The notes under the pieces: generated by a model | What the model was told of the DNA's origin: nothing | The model's input: only the letters and a program-made list of their open reading frames with translations | Databases searched by the model: none | Origin: Nitrospina sp. | Lineage (GTDB): Bacteria > Nitrospinota > Nitrospinia > Nitrospinales > JACRGP01 | Assembly (NCBI GenBank): GCA_024648695.1 | Contig: JACAVV010000027.1 | Location: forward strand, 1-64,000 | Length of the DNA: 64,000 bases | Direction of reading: 5' to 3' | Made by a program: the position numbers and the translations under genes | In this document: positions 16,637 through 25,574 of the stretch, piece by piece | How the letters are laid out: each line of letters starts with the position of its first letter | How positions within the stretch are numbered: the stretch's first letter is position 1

Positions 16637-18415
16637 TCAAACAGTGTGTGGGATTTCGGAGTCGTCGAGGTATTCTTCTTCAGGGAGTGTTTGAGAGTCC
16701 AACATTTTCATTGTGTAAAGGTGATAGTAAAGTTTCTGGTTGTTTAATAATTCTTGATGGCTACCCTTTTCAATCAGGCGGCCTTTGTCCAATACGATAA
16801 TCTGGTCGGCGTTATGCACCGTGCTTAGACGGTGAGCAATCACCAGAGTGGTCCGGTTCGCCATGAGCGAATCCAGAGCTTCCTGAACCAAAGTTTCCGA
16901 GTGATTGTCCAGAGAGGAGGTCGCTTCATCCAGAATCAGGATGCGCGGATTTTTCAGCAAGGCCCGGGCAATCGCAATCCTCTGCCTTTGTCCTCCTGAT
17001 AATTTAACCCCTTTTTCGCCGACTGATGTATCGTAACCATTTTCCAATTCGCTGATGAATTCGTGCGCATGAGCCGATTTGGCGGCTTGAATCATTTCCT
17101 CTTCACTGGCGTCGAGTTTTCCATACAAAATGTTTTCCCGAATGGATCCTCCGAACAAAACCGTTTCCTGAGGCACATACGCAATCTGTTCCAATAACTG
17201 TTTCGGATCCAGTTGGCGGATGTCGTGTCCATCCAACAACACAGCACCCTGCTCCGGATCAAAAAAACGGTGAATCAATTGAATGACGGTCGATTTCCCA
17301 GCCCCACTGGGTCCTACCAGTGCGGCGACCTCGCCGGGTTGTATTTCAAAACTCACATTTTTGAGTACCGGAGTCTCTTCCTTGTACCCAAAAACCACAT
17401 CCTGCAGACGGATTCCTCCTTTGACCGAGGACAATTTCAAAGGATTTTCTGGGGCCTGGATTCCGGCTTCGGTATCAAAAATTTCGAAAACTCTGCGAAC
17501 CGCTCCCAGGGATTCCTGGACCTGAGTGTATAGACGGATAAAAGTTCCTATAGGACCAGCGATGACAATAGCATACAGGAAAAATGCCGCCAATTCTCCC
17601 GGAGTGGTCGCCCCGGACATCACTTGCCGACCGCCATACCAAATCAATGCTGTGGATACAAGAAAAGTGAGCGCCAAGATAAACGGACCAAAGAAGGCGC
17701 CGATCTTCACCTTTTCCACTGCGGCTTCAAAAGCATTTTCGATTTCCTTCTGAAACCGTTTTTGTTCATAGGGTTCCCTGTTATAGGATTTGACCACTCT
17801 GATTGAAGACGCCACTTCCTCCAGAACCACAACCGCTTGCGCCAGCCGGTCCTGGAGTCGCTGGGAAGTGTCTCGTAGGCGTTTTCCGAATACCCGGCCA
17901 AAGATCATTAAAGGCGGAAGCACCAACAATATAAGACCGGTCAATTTCCAGTTGAGGTACAAGATGATCGTCAATCCCCCCACCAAGGTAATGGTTTGCC
18001 GGAGAACTGCAACGGGAATGGTGACCAACGCATTCTGAATGACGGAAATGTCATTACTCATTCTTGAGACGATTTCGCCCACCCTGCGTTCATGGAAAAA
18101 CTTCAGAGACAGCGATTGCAAATGACTGAAAAAATTTCTGCGAAAGTCGGTTGTCACCCGTTGTCCTACAAAACCGAATATATAACTCTGTGTTATGGCA
18201 AACCCAGCCTGAATAAGGATTACCAAAAGTAAATCCACCGTCAGGCTATTCAGAAGATCACCGTTTTTTTCAATCAGCGCGGCGTTGACCATTTTCTGGA
18301 CGATCAACGGCAAAAGCAATGTGATCAGAGAAGAAATCAGCAGACACAAGAAAGCAAACCAGATTCTTTTAGAATACGGTTTGGCTAATATAAGAATTTT
18401 ACGAAACTCTTTCAT
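16637..18415 (-). CDS. MsbA-like ABC exporter (fused permease-ATPase)
   Basis: Homodimeric exporter with six membrane segments (about 18-300) and a complete nucleotide-binding domain. Walker A is GPSGAGKST (368-376), the Q-loop is YVPQE, the signature is LSGGQ (472-476), Walker B is ILILDEATS (D496/E497), and the switch His is in VIAHRLST. At 592 residues the length suits MsbA/Sav1866-type proteins. It is encoded between lnt and a GH57 gene on the same strand. Lipid A or another lipid is a reasonable substrate for a Gram-negative, but multidrug export is equally consistent. No clear ribosome binding site precedes the ATG. Confidence 0.88.
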   Translation of the reverse strand: MKEFRKILILAKPYSKRIWFAFLCLLISSLITLLLPLIVQKMVNAALIEKNGDLLNSLTVDLLLVILIQAGFAITQSYIFGFVGQRVTTDFRRNFFSHLQSLSLKFFHERRVGEIVSRMSNDISVIQNALVTIPVAVLRQTITLVGGLTIILYLNWKLTGLILLVLPPLMIFGRVFGKRLRDTSQRLQDRLAQAVVVLEEVASSIRVVKSYNREPYEQKRFQKEIENAFEAAVEKVKIGAFFGPFILALTFLVSTALIWYGGRQVMSGATTPGELAAFFLYAIVIAGPIGTFIRLYTQVQESLGAVRRVFEIFDTEAGIQAPENPLKLSSVKGGIRLQDVVFGYKEETPVLKNVSFEIQPGEVAALVGPSGAGKSTVIQLIHRFFDPEQGAVLLDGHDIRQLDPKQLLEQIAYVPQETVLFGGSIRENILYGKLDASEEEMIQAAKSAHAHEFISELENGYDTSVGEKGVKLSGGQRQRIAIARALLKNPRILILDEATSSLDNHSETLVQEALDSLMANRTTLVIAHRLSTVHNADQIIVLDKGRLIEKGSHQELLNNQKLYYHLYTMKMLDSQTLPEEEYLDDSEIPHTV

Positions 18416-18686
18416 TCACACCAAAAAATAAGTTAAAAATCATTGTAAATGGGGAGGATAGGATAACGGTTCCTGTTCTATGAATCAATGGCAAAGGTAA
18501 AAAGAATTCAAGTTTTCTACTTAGATTTACACTAAAACCCGTAATTTATCTTACAACAGGGGCTAATATTTTCAGTCAGGCAGGGACCTTTTATTTATAT
18601 ATGTTAATGGCAAAAATTGAAACTTAAAAATTTTATGTTGGTTTATATATTTAACCTCTCATAAGTTCTTTTATTACTTTTGGAAC
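18416..18686. other. AT-rich spacer between lnt and the ABC exporter gene
   Basis: A 271-bp AT-rich region with no open frame of note. An 8-bp inverted repeat (ATAAGTTC at 18661-18668, GAACTTAT at 18683-18690) overlaps the lnt stop and is followed by T6 on the plus strand only, so it is at best a weak terminator. The exporter promoter is presumably here. Confidence 0.3.
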
Positions 18687-20261
18687 TTATTTTTTCAGGT
18701 TTTTCACTACCCGGAATCCAGTATCCAAAATAAATACCACCAATAGCAACGCCAACATCCAATCGCCCATATTGAAATAGGGAGAACGCTCTTTGGGCAA
18801 GTACAGGGGAAAGGATGTTTCCACTTTCTGAAAAAGAGAGGTCCGTGAACTTTCAATGATCTCACCGGTGGCTTGCACAAAAGCACCCACTCCCGAATTG
18901 GTCACGCGCACCATAGGCACACGAAATTCAACACTTCGAAACACGGACAAGGCCAGGTGAATCTCCGGCCCGTCAGAATCCCCCCACCAGGCATCGTTCA
19001 CCGAGTTTACGATCAGGTTGCCGTCACGGCGCACAAATTCCCGAATATGCGAGGAAAATACCGCTTCGTAACAGATAGATGGAATCAGCCGCGCATCTCC
19101 AAGCTTAAATACCCTGTAATACAGGCCGGAAAGGTAATCTGTGTAAAAATTAACGAGGCGTTTAATAAATGGAATCTCCCTGGAAAAAGGTAAGGTTTCG
19201 CCAAAAGGAAACATCCGTATTTTATGATACTCCTCAACCACATCCTCGCCCGGTTGGTACCAGTGCATGGCATTGAAAGAGTACCGCAAAAACTGGCCAA
19301 CACCTTGATCACATTGGAACAGAATAGGCTTACCACTTTTTTCAACCAGAGCCTTTAACTCATCGCGGTAAACCAGGTTCGAGCATTTAAGGTTGAGCGG
19401 ATTTTCCGGCCAGATTACGAAGTCGGCTGAGGGGAATTTTTCCAATCCGCGTTCGACTTGCTGTAACAATAGCCTCAGCCGAGCTTCCGCGTTTCCGGAA
19501 AATGGGGAAGCTATGTCCGGTTGAATGGAGAGCGCACGGACGATGCGCCCGGGTTCTGGCCGGGACTGAGCTTCATGAAGTTCATCCAGGCGCATTTTTC
19601 CATAAATAAGTGTGGCGCCGATGAGTAAAGCAAATACCAGAAAAAAAGCGAATGATTTTTCGCCTTTCAACCAGACTAAAATCTGGTCGACCAGATAAAA
19701 GTTTGCCAGATTGAGGATGAATAATAAAAGCGGAACCCCCCCCAAATCAGTAACCTGTATGATGAACGGAGAATTGTAAACAATCAGGTAATGGCTGATG
19801 GGCAAGACTTGTGGGATTAATACCTGAAGTAAGGTCAGGCATCCCGCCGCCCTTGGCGCGCCGAAAGGTTTGCCCAGCCATTGAAACATCCCTTCCAGCA
19901 AACCGAACAGTGCATAAGGCAAAGCCACTTGCGCACAGCACAGGACAAAGGTGACCCAGACGTTCCAGTCTGAAGTGGCGAGGTGTTTGCTCAAACCAAA
20001 CGGGACACCGGAATCGAGACCGAAAAAAAAGAAAAACCCAAAAAAGGAACCGAGGAGCAATCCGGTAAAGCGTCCCGTCCCTTTGAGAGCAAGAACCCAC
20101 GGAACCAGACACACCCATACCAGCCAGGATACGCCCTCTCCGGTTTTGTCTGGAAAGGCGATTAACAGGAGAAGAATGGAAATGCAACATAAGAGCAGTC
20201 GATGAGATAAACCGGGTCGGATCAAAACCGGCTGGATTGAATTTAAACCAAGTTGGAACAA
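18687..20261 (-). CDS. lnt: Apolipoprotein N-acyltransferase
   Basis: Inner-membrane enzyme that N-acylates the N-terminal cysteine of lipoproteins. The 524-residue protein has seven or so membrane segments in the first 230 residues and a periplasmic nitrilase domain with the catalytic triad E286 (VIWPENPLN), K347 (EYHKIRMFPFGE) and C397 (PSICYEAVF). A final hydrophobic segment lies near 495-515. The best start in frame is a TTG at 20261; a slightly shorter protein is possible. Divergent from the cold-shock gene. Confidence 0.93.
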   Translation of the reverse strand: MFQLGLNSIQPVLIRPGLSHRLLLCCISILLLLIAFPDKTGEGVSWLVWVCLVPWVLALKGTGRFTGLLLGSFFGFFFFFGLDSGVPFGLSKHLATSDWNVWVTFVLCCAQVALPYALFGLLEGMFQWLGKPFGAPRAAGCLTLLQVLIPQVLPISHYLIVYNSPFIIQVTDLGGVPLLLFILNLANFYLVDQILVWLKGEKSFAFFLVFALLIGATLIYGKMRLDELHEAQSRPEPGRIVRALSIQPDIASPFSGNAEARLRLLLQQVERGLEKFPSADFVIWPENPLNLKCSNLVYRDELKALVEKSGKPILFQCDQGVGQFLRYSFNAMHWYQPGEDVVEEYHKIRMFPFGETLPFSREIPFIKRLVNFYTDYLSGLYYRVFKLGDARLIPSICYEAVFSSHIREFVRRDGNLIVNSVNDAWWGDSDGPEIHLALSVFRSVEFRVPMVRVTNSGVGAFVQATGEIIESSRTSLFQKVETSFPLYLPKERSPYFNMGDWMLALLLVVFILDTGFRVVKNLKK

Positions 20262-20418
20262 GGAACCGGTCTCCGGTCTATTCTGGAATTGAGTGGGAAA
20301 AATTTCGTTTCTGGGCTTTTATTTTATCATAATCACCAGTTTCATTATTCAGTAGGGCATCCCCCAGTTTAATATCTTCCCCTGATCAAATTGACGTAAC
20401 GGTTTGTTTTTTCCAGAG

Positions 20419-20553
20419 TATACTTTTGCTGTCCTTTCAGGTTATAAAAACCTGAAAAAATTATCTTTTCAGGGCCCAAATTTCTTTCTGAAACAGGTTA
20501 AGCTGTGATAAATTATTCTCGATTTTTTTAACTTTTGCAGGAGTGAGAATGGT
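20419..20553 (+). promoter_or_regulatory. Promoter -10 box and structured 5' leader of the cold-shock gene
   Basis: A TATACT box (20419-20424) precedes about 120 nt of leader. The leader holds a perfect 9-bp hairpin (TTTCAGGTT at 20435-20443, AACCTGAAA at 20449-20457, 5-nt loop). A further copy of TTTTCAGG and a CTGAAA follow downstream and could form alternative pairings. Temperature-sensing leaders are known for cspA; a similar role here is inference. No well-spaced -35 box is visible. Confidence 0.4.
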
Positions 20554-20754
20554 ATGGCCAGTGGAAAAGTTAAATGGTTCAATAACAAAAAAGGATTTGG
20601 ATTTATTGAAACCGAAGAGGGAAAAGATATCTTTGTCCATTTTTCAGAAATCCGGGGGGAAGGCTACAAAACTTTGAAGGAAGGCCAGGATGTCGAGTTT
20701 GATATTACCACCGGTGAGAAGGGTGATCAGGCTTCTAATGTAGTGCCAAAATGA
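20554..20754 (+). CDS. cspA: CspA-family cold-shock protein
   Basis: Single-stranded RNA/DNA-binding OB-fold protein of 66 residues, the normal size. RNP1 is KGFGFI (residues 13-18) and RNP2 is IFVHF (26-30). The rest ([35 protein letters not shown]) is canonical. It follows an AGGAG site and a leader with hairpins. It may act as an RNA chaperone at low temperature or constitutively. Monocistronic, divergent from lnt. Confidence 0.93.
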   Translation: MASGKVKWFNNKKGFGFIETEEGKDIFVHFSEIRGEGYKTLKEGQDVEFDITTGEKGDQASNVVPK

Positions 20755-20984
20755 TAGAAACGGTTCATACGTCCCGTTAAATTTGTGGTTGCTGGAAACC
20801 CAAACAAGGTCATGGGAACTATTTCGGGCGGTGGCGCGAAAAGACACTGACATCTGACCTGCTCGCGCGCCCAACCTGATCGACTTAACAAAAACCACCA
20901 CAATCGTGAACTGCACAAAACTGAAAGCGGTAAAACGTGCTTCAGAACCCTCCCGGGGAGAAGGGTCTTTATCCATAACTGGGG
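20755..20984. other. Spacer between the cold-shock and short curlin genes
   Basis: A 230-bp convergent intergenic region. A small GC-rich hairpin (ACCCT ... AGGGT, about 20948-20969) followed by CTTT on the plus strand could terminate the cold-shock transcript. Nothing else is supported. Confidence 0.3.
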
Positions 20985-21415
20985 TTAAAGAACAAAATCC
21001 TGCGCTACAAACGATTGATGACCGGATCCGCTTTGGAAAGTTTCTGCAGAGTTATTCGCTCCCCCCTGGCTGATTGCAACAAAATGGTCTTCACCCTCCT
21101 GCACAATCAAGGCTGATGGAGGCCACGTTATCAACATGGCTATTGAACATTTGCGAAATAGTAGCTTCGTTGCCCTCGCCATCTTGTAGGGTATGGGCAC
21201 TGTTGTTGGTGCCATCCTGATCAATATCAACATCGTTATTATCACCCGTTTGATCGACGTCGCCGGTGTTATCGGTTCCACTTTGCTCCACATCGGCCAT
21301 GTTTCCAGTGCCGTCCTGGTTGACCGTTGAACTATTGCCAGCGGCAAAAGGTGGGCCGGTGAACCACATTCCCGCTAACATAAAAATAGTCATTACCTTA
21401 GAAAACCTTTTTCAT
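20985..21415 (-). pseudogene. Short curlin-repeat (amyloid) protein gene with two frameshifts
   Basis: Reading from ATG 21415, which has a good AAGGAAAC ribosome binding site, gives MKKVF then a stop. Dropping one T near 21399 joins it to the next frame (KVMTIFMLAGMWFTGPPFAAGN), completing an ordinary signal peptide. The body consists of curlin units of 11 residues ending in Gln, such as DGTGNMADVEQ, SGTDNTGDVDQ and TGDNNDVDIDQ. Near 21120 the frame shifts again by one base, and the repeats continue (EGEDHFVAISQ, GGANNSAETFQ, SGSGHQSFVAQ) to the stop at 20985. Corrected length is 142 residues. It would be a minor or nucleating subunit beside the large curlin gene upstream. Either it is a decaying pseudogene or it contains two sequencing errors. 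The largest intact piece is 21091-21393. Confidence 0.75.
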
Positions 21416-21522
21416 CTCTGTTTCCTTTATGTTGACTTTAAATAATAAGAGTTAAAAACAATCCTGCTACCGCTCACTACTTCGTTGGAGAGAGGGTCTG
21501 ACTGAGGCTTCATTTATGTTTG

Positions 21523-21547
21523 AAAACGCGGCGCGGAAGCTTCCGCG
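21523..21547 (-). terminator. Candidate terminator after the large curlin gene
   Basis: A perfect 16-bp palindrome CGCGGAAGCTTCCGCG (21532-21547), followed on the minus strand by CCGCGTTTTC. It lies 36 bp past the stop of the large curlin gene. Confidence 0.5.
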
Positions 21548-21582
21548 ACCCCGGCCCTATTATTCCCATGGGCGTCAGCCTA

Positions 21583-23286
21583 CTAGTTTTGGGTGATCAT
21601 ACTAATGTTGCCACTACCCGCCTGGGAAACAACACTGCTATTATTCATATCATTCTGAGTGGTAATCGCTAAATGCGAATTGCCGTTTTGGTTGATTACC
21701 GCATCGTGAAGCCCAATATCATTTTGCTCAATTGTGGCATCACACAAAGAACAGCCGCTGTCTCCGCCCTGATTGATCGAGCCCTGGTTCTCGTCCGAAT
21801 TCTGATCCACAAAGGCAGTATTGCCCGTTCCTTCCTGATTGATGCTCGCGATATTGAACGATTGGCTTTTTTGATCCACCAAACCGTCATTCAATGCACC
21901 GTCTTGAATAATGAGTGCGTTGTTTTCAAAAGCTCCGTTGGTTTGGTCTATTATCGCCGTATTGCTTGGAAGATTAGATTCGTCTCCCGGACCCCACTGT
22001 TGAATATCTGCAATATTGTTAGAACCATCCTGATCAATCAGAGCGGAATTGGCAAAGTTGATCTGGAAAGCGCTGGCATCGTTACCGTCACCGGATTGAA
22101 AAATATCGGAAATGTTTTCCTCTCCAGCCTGCGTCACATTGGCCCAATGGGATTCCCCCGACTGGTCAATTAATGAATCGTTGCTGGGCGGAGTCGAATC
22201 AAAAGCCGTGCCACTTTGGTTGACATTTGCGGTGTGGTCGGATCCAACCTGAAAAATGTCAGAATTATCATAGCCGCCGGTTTGACTGACTCCCGCATTA
22301 TTATTCTCGCCAAGCTGGTTGATATAAGATGTATTATTGATTCCGTTCTGATTCACTCCGGCAGAATGCTGTTCTCCCTCCTGGAGAATCTCGGAGTAGT
22401 TTCCCTGGTCGATCAAATCGCCATTTTGATTAACGGAGGCATAGTTAAACCCATCCATTTGATCGATAACCGAAACGTTATATCCGTCAGTTTGATAAAC
22501 TTCGGAATAATTTTCCTCACCGGTTTGTACAACCGTCGATTCATTGTTGAATCCATTTTGATCCACCGTCACCTCATGCATAGACCCATCCTGCATGACC
22601 CACGAATTGTTACCGGGATCTAATTCATCTCCACTCTGGGTGATTGAAGCCTGGCTATTAAACCCGGATTGCTCCACAGTTGATTCATTATACCCGTAGG
22701 TTTGGATAACACTTGAAAAATGACTGTCATCCAATTGTTCCACCGTGGAGGTATTATTGAAACCGTTTTGGTCTATCACCGCGGAATTTCCAATGCCATC
22801 CTGGTTTAAATTAGAATGGTTCCCGGGATCGAACCCGTCACCACCCTGAGTAACCGTCGTGTTATTACTCGTTCCATTCTGAACGACTTGTGAAACATTA
22901 TATCCATCAATTTGTTCAACATCGATGGAGTTATCAATTCCTGCCTGGTCTATTTGTGACGCGTTGTTGAAACCATCCTGGACAACCGTCGCTGAATTAA
23001 TATCTCCTTCCTGAATGATGCCGGAATCATTGCCTGGAACAGTGCTGTCGCCTGACTGGGTTACATCGGAAAAATTGCTGATTCCAGTCTGGTCAATTGC
23101 AGAATCATTGCCATTATCACTTTGGTCGGTTAGGGCTTCGTTGTTATCACCTGTCTGAATAGTCGTTGCCGCGTTGCCAGCACCACTTTGCGTGGTAGTA
23201 CTAGTATTGCCTGCCCCAAACGCCAAACTGGTAATCAATACAACCATCCCTAGTGAAGAAGCTACAGCTTGGAATTTATTTTTCAT
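21583..23286 (-). CDS. Giant curlin-repeat (functional-amyloid-like) secreted protein
   Basis: A 567-residue exported protein made almost wholly of curlin repeats, several times longer than CsgA (about 150). After a signal peptide (residues 1 to about 24, LITSLAFGA end) I count 46 successive units. Most are 11 residues with the pattern xGxxNxAxVxQ (for example DGFNNASQIDQ, NGINNTSYINQ), the CsgA/CsgB strand-loop-strand signature that stacks into a beta-solenoid. Every sixth unit is longer (15-18 residues, with inserts such as FDPGN, LDPGN, STPPSN), giving a 70-73-residue super-repeat seven times over, plus four final units. The only cysteine pair (GCSLCD) sits in the seventh long unit. Strong AAAGGAGAG ribosome binding site. 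No csgG/E/F-like export gene is in the window. Probably an extracellular fibre or adhesin. Confidence 0.85.
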   Translation of the reverse strand: MKNKFQAVASSLGMVVLITSLAFGAGNTSTTTQSGAGNAATTIQTGDNNEALTDQSDNGNDSAIDQTGISNFSDVTQSGDSTVPGNDSGIIQEGDINSATVVQDGFNNASQIDQAGIDNSIDVEQIDGYNVSQVVQNGTSNNTTVTQGGDGFDPGNHSNLNQDGIGNSAVIDQNGFNNTSTVEQLDDSHFSSVIQTYGYNESTVEQSGFNSQASITQSGDELDPGNNSWVMQDGSMHEVTVDQNGFNNESTVVQTGEENYSEVYQTDGYNVSVIDQMDGFNYASVNQNGDLIDQGNYSEILQEGEQHSAGVNQNGINNTSYINQLGENNNAGVSQTGGYDNSDIFQVGSDHTANVNQSGTAFDSTPPSNDSLIDQSGESHWANVTQAGEENISDIFQSGDGNDASAFQINFANSALIDQDGSNNIADIQQWGPGDESNLPSNTAIIDQTNGAFENNALIIQDGALNDGLVDQKSQSFNIASINQEGTGNTAFVDQNSDENQGSINQGGDSGCSLCDATIEQNDIGLHDAVINQNGNSHLAITTQNDMNNSSVVSQAGSGNISMITQN

Positions 23287-23735
23287 CTTTGATGCTCTCC
23301 TTTACTAAAAATAATAATATTAAACTTGGATTACCTGTAATGAGGTATTAATTTTCTTTTATATTTAATTTAATGATTTTTATTAAATTTGATTTTATTA
23401 TTCCTAAAAAACACTCTAATTTCCCCCATCAGACTCATTTACATCATATATTGGAAAATTTTATGGCTAACTTAAGTTTTTTCATTTTTTGATTTTAGAA
23501 TAAAGGAACGAAATAAACTTGTATATACCCTTTAAGAGGTATTTTTGCTTTTTTGAATAATGTACAGTAAAGATAAAGATGGTCTTTATCATATTTTTTG
23601 GAATTTTTTAGAAAACCTGATTGGGCCATTTATTCTTATTGGGCATATTCAAAACCACTAAATATAAGGATTAAAGGAAACTATCCAGGGAAGATAAAGT
23701 GTTAGAGTGGGCAATAAAAAGGTGAACTAAACGAA
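23287..23735. other. Very AT-rich upstream region of the large curlin gene
   Basis: About 450 bp of strongly AT-rich DNA with no gene. Such long AT-rich upstream regions often bind nucleoid proteins and regulators of fibre genes; I could not assign a promoter with confidence. Confidence 0.35.
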
Positions 23736-23773
23736 CAAAAAAAAAGCCCGTTGCCTTGTGGGGCAACGGGCTT
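23736..23773 (-). terminator. Strong terminator of the bd-like/cytochrome c operon
   Basis: A 12-bp perfect stem (AAGCCCGTTGCC / GGCAACGGGCTT, 23744-23755 and 23762-23773) followed on the minus strand by nine T. It sits 20 bp past the last gene of the operon. Confidence 0.92.
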
Positions 23774-23793
23774 AATTATTTTAAAAGGCTAAT

Positions 23794-25524
23794 TTATTTC
23801 GCTTTGCCTTCTGCGTACATCTTACGAGTACGTTTGGTCATCCATACTAACCAACCTTCCAGGCCGATAAAAATCAAAGCCATGATTGGAGGCATGTAGT
23901 AGATGGAATCCGGAATCGGAGGTTCAAGAATGGTATATACCCATGTAGAAATGGCCATTGTCTCATTCTTTTCTTTATTCCGTCCAGACCATTGCATAAA
24001 AGAAACAGGGATGAAAGATTCACTGGGAATCTGAATATCGGTTTCTTTATTTTCCGTTTCCAGGCTTCTTCGGAAAAGGATTTTTACCCTTCCCTGCTTG
24101 AAAATGGAATCTACAACTTCAACGGTCGGAGCCGTTTCTTTTGCTGTAAGAGCATCATAACCGTGACCAACTATTTCCTCCACACTTACATCCAGTTTAT
24201 AACCTTTTTCGTTTGGAGGATTTGTCGGACTATAGTCTTGAGCCAGGAAATTGGCTTTCCAAATATCTACAGGCTTTTTGGAATCGCCAAAAATAAAGTA
24301 CGGTTTTTCAGCCCCATATAGATCCTGGAGTTTACCAGGCCACTGGATAGCTACCGCATCTTTATATTCCGAATCTTGAGACAAAAAGCGGTTGTGGTAT
24401 TCAACCATATAATACACTGCTTTTTCGTCCGGACTCCATCTGCTTGACACCCAGAGATTATCCACTTTCGGTTTGAAATTTCTTTCACCACGAGTGATCT
24501 GGCCGCCCATAGCTATATAATGCTTTCTATTCAGGGTTCCAGGATAATCTTTAGGTTTGGTAACCCAATTTGGATCGTGATCCGGGGTATCCCACATTGG
24601 ATCATCCACCGAACGGGCAACCTCCCCTTCAGTATAAAGAGAACTGATCAAGAAATCCGTTACCGGCTTGTTGGTCAGCTTATCGATTTTCTTTCGGGGA
24701 CAAAGGGAATTAACGAATGCCGCCAATTTCCATCGATCCTCAACAGTAATCTGCTCTTTAAAGTTGGGCATTGGTGTTCCGTTTAAACCCGTAGAAATGG
24801 TTCTTACAATATTGAAAGGATTGTAAGGATCGCGCCGACTTCCACGGAAATTCCAGCACTGTTGCCAGTCCGCCGCTACGATCGGGAATCCCCAGTCATC
24901 TTTCATAGTGGGGTTACCATCTCCACGTCCTTCTCCGCCATGACACTCGAAACATTTATTTTTAATAAACACTTCGCGCCCAGCATCGATATCTGCCTGA
25001 GGGATACCGAGGTAAAGCTTTTGCCCAGGAATTTGTCCTTGATCTACAGACCAGGGCATTTGACCGAATTCCTGAACGTTAACTTCTTCATCTTCTGTAT
25101 CGTCAAAACTTCGATCCTGAACTAAAGTTTTAACAAAGTTTACTACAGCGATGACCTCGTCTTCACTCAAAACTTCACCCCAGGGCGGCATGGCTGAACC
25201 AGGGAGACCATTCTTTACGGTTCGAATCAGGTCAGCTTCCAAAGGAAGTTCACCGGAATCGGTGCGTCGAATTTTAAAAGTCCCTTGAATAAAGTTACGG
25301 GGGCGGGTGAACAAACGTTCTGCGGAAGGTCCATCACCACCGCCTTCTACACCGTGGCACCAGACACAACGGCGAAAATACACCTGTTTTCCTTTTTCAA
25401 GGAGATCCTTTTTTACTCCATCGGGCGGCTGAGGCGCCGCGAACACTGTCGAGGGCAAGAAAAACACCCCGAGCAATATCAGCGGAAGCATCAACAATCC
25501 GATTGATTTTTTATTAATTTTCAT
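23794..25524 (-). CDS. Diheme cytochrome c fused to an NxrC/EbdC-like heme domain, membrane-anchored
   Basis: Periplasmic electron carrier of 576 residues. A signal peptide (1-29) is followed by two class I cytochrome c domains with CVWCH (53-57) and CFECH (191-195) and likely Met ligands in SAMPPW and TPMPNF. Residues about 310-530 resemble the beta-sandwich heme-binding domain of ethylbenzene dehydrogenase gamma and nitrite oxidoreductase gamma subunits (SSRWSPDEKAVYYMVEY, DAVAIQWPGK, IPVSFMQWSGRNKEK). A C-terminal membrane helix (about 543-565) and a basic tail anchor it. Ribosome binding site GAGGAACA. Last gene of the four-gene operon, followed by a strong terminator. It could deliver electrons from a periplasmic oxidoreductase to the bd-like subunit. 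The domain assignment rests on pattern recognition, not a search. Confidence 0.78.
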   Translation of the reverse strand: MKINKKSIGLLMLPLILLGVFFLPSTVFAAPQPPDGVKKDLLEKGKQVYFRRCVWCHGVEGGGDGPSAERLFTRPRNFIQGTFKIRRTDSGELPLEADLIRTVKNGLPGSAMPPWGEVLSEDEVIAVVNFVKTLVQDRSFDDTEDEEVNVQEFGQMPWSVDQGQIPGQKLYLGIPQADIDAGREVFIKNKCFECHGGEGRGDGNPTMKDDWGFPIVAADWQQCWNFRGSRRDPYNPFNIVRTISTGLNGTPMPNFKEQITVEDRWKLAAFVNSLCPRKKIDKLTNKPVTDFLISSLYTEGEVARSVDDPMWDTPDHDPNWVTKPKDYPGTLNRKHYIAMGGQITRGERNFKPKVDNLWVSSRWSPDEKAVYYMVEYHNRFLSQDSEYKDAVAIQWPGKLQDLYGAEKPYFIFGDSKKPVDIWKANFLAQDYSPTNPPNEKGYKLDVSVEEIVGHGYDALTAKETAPTVEVVDSIFKQGRVKILFRRSLETENKETDIQIPSESFIPVSFMQWSGRNKEKNETMAISTWVYTILEPPIPDSIYYMPPIMALIFIGLEGWLVWMTKRTRKMYAEGKAK

Positions 25525-25574
25525 TGTTCCTCATTCCAATATTATTGAGATTAGAAAAATTAATTGTTAAATGA

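Noticed and set aside
20644-20976. 110-codon minus-strand frame past the cold-shock gene
   Set aside because: Overlaps the cold-shock gene on the opposite strand, no ribosome binding site, no motif.
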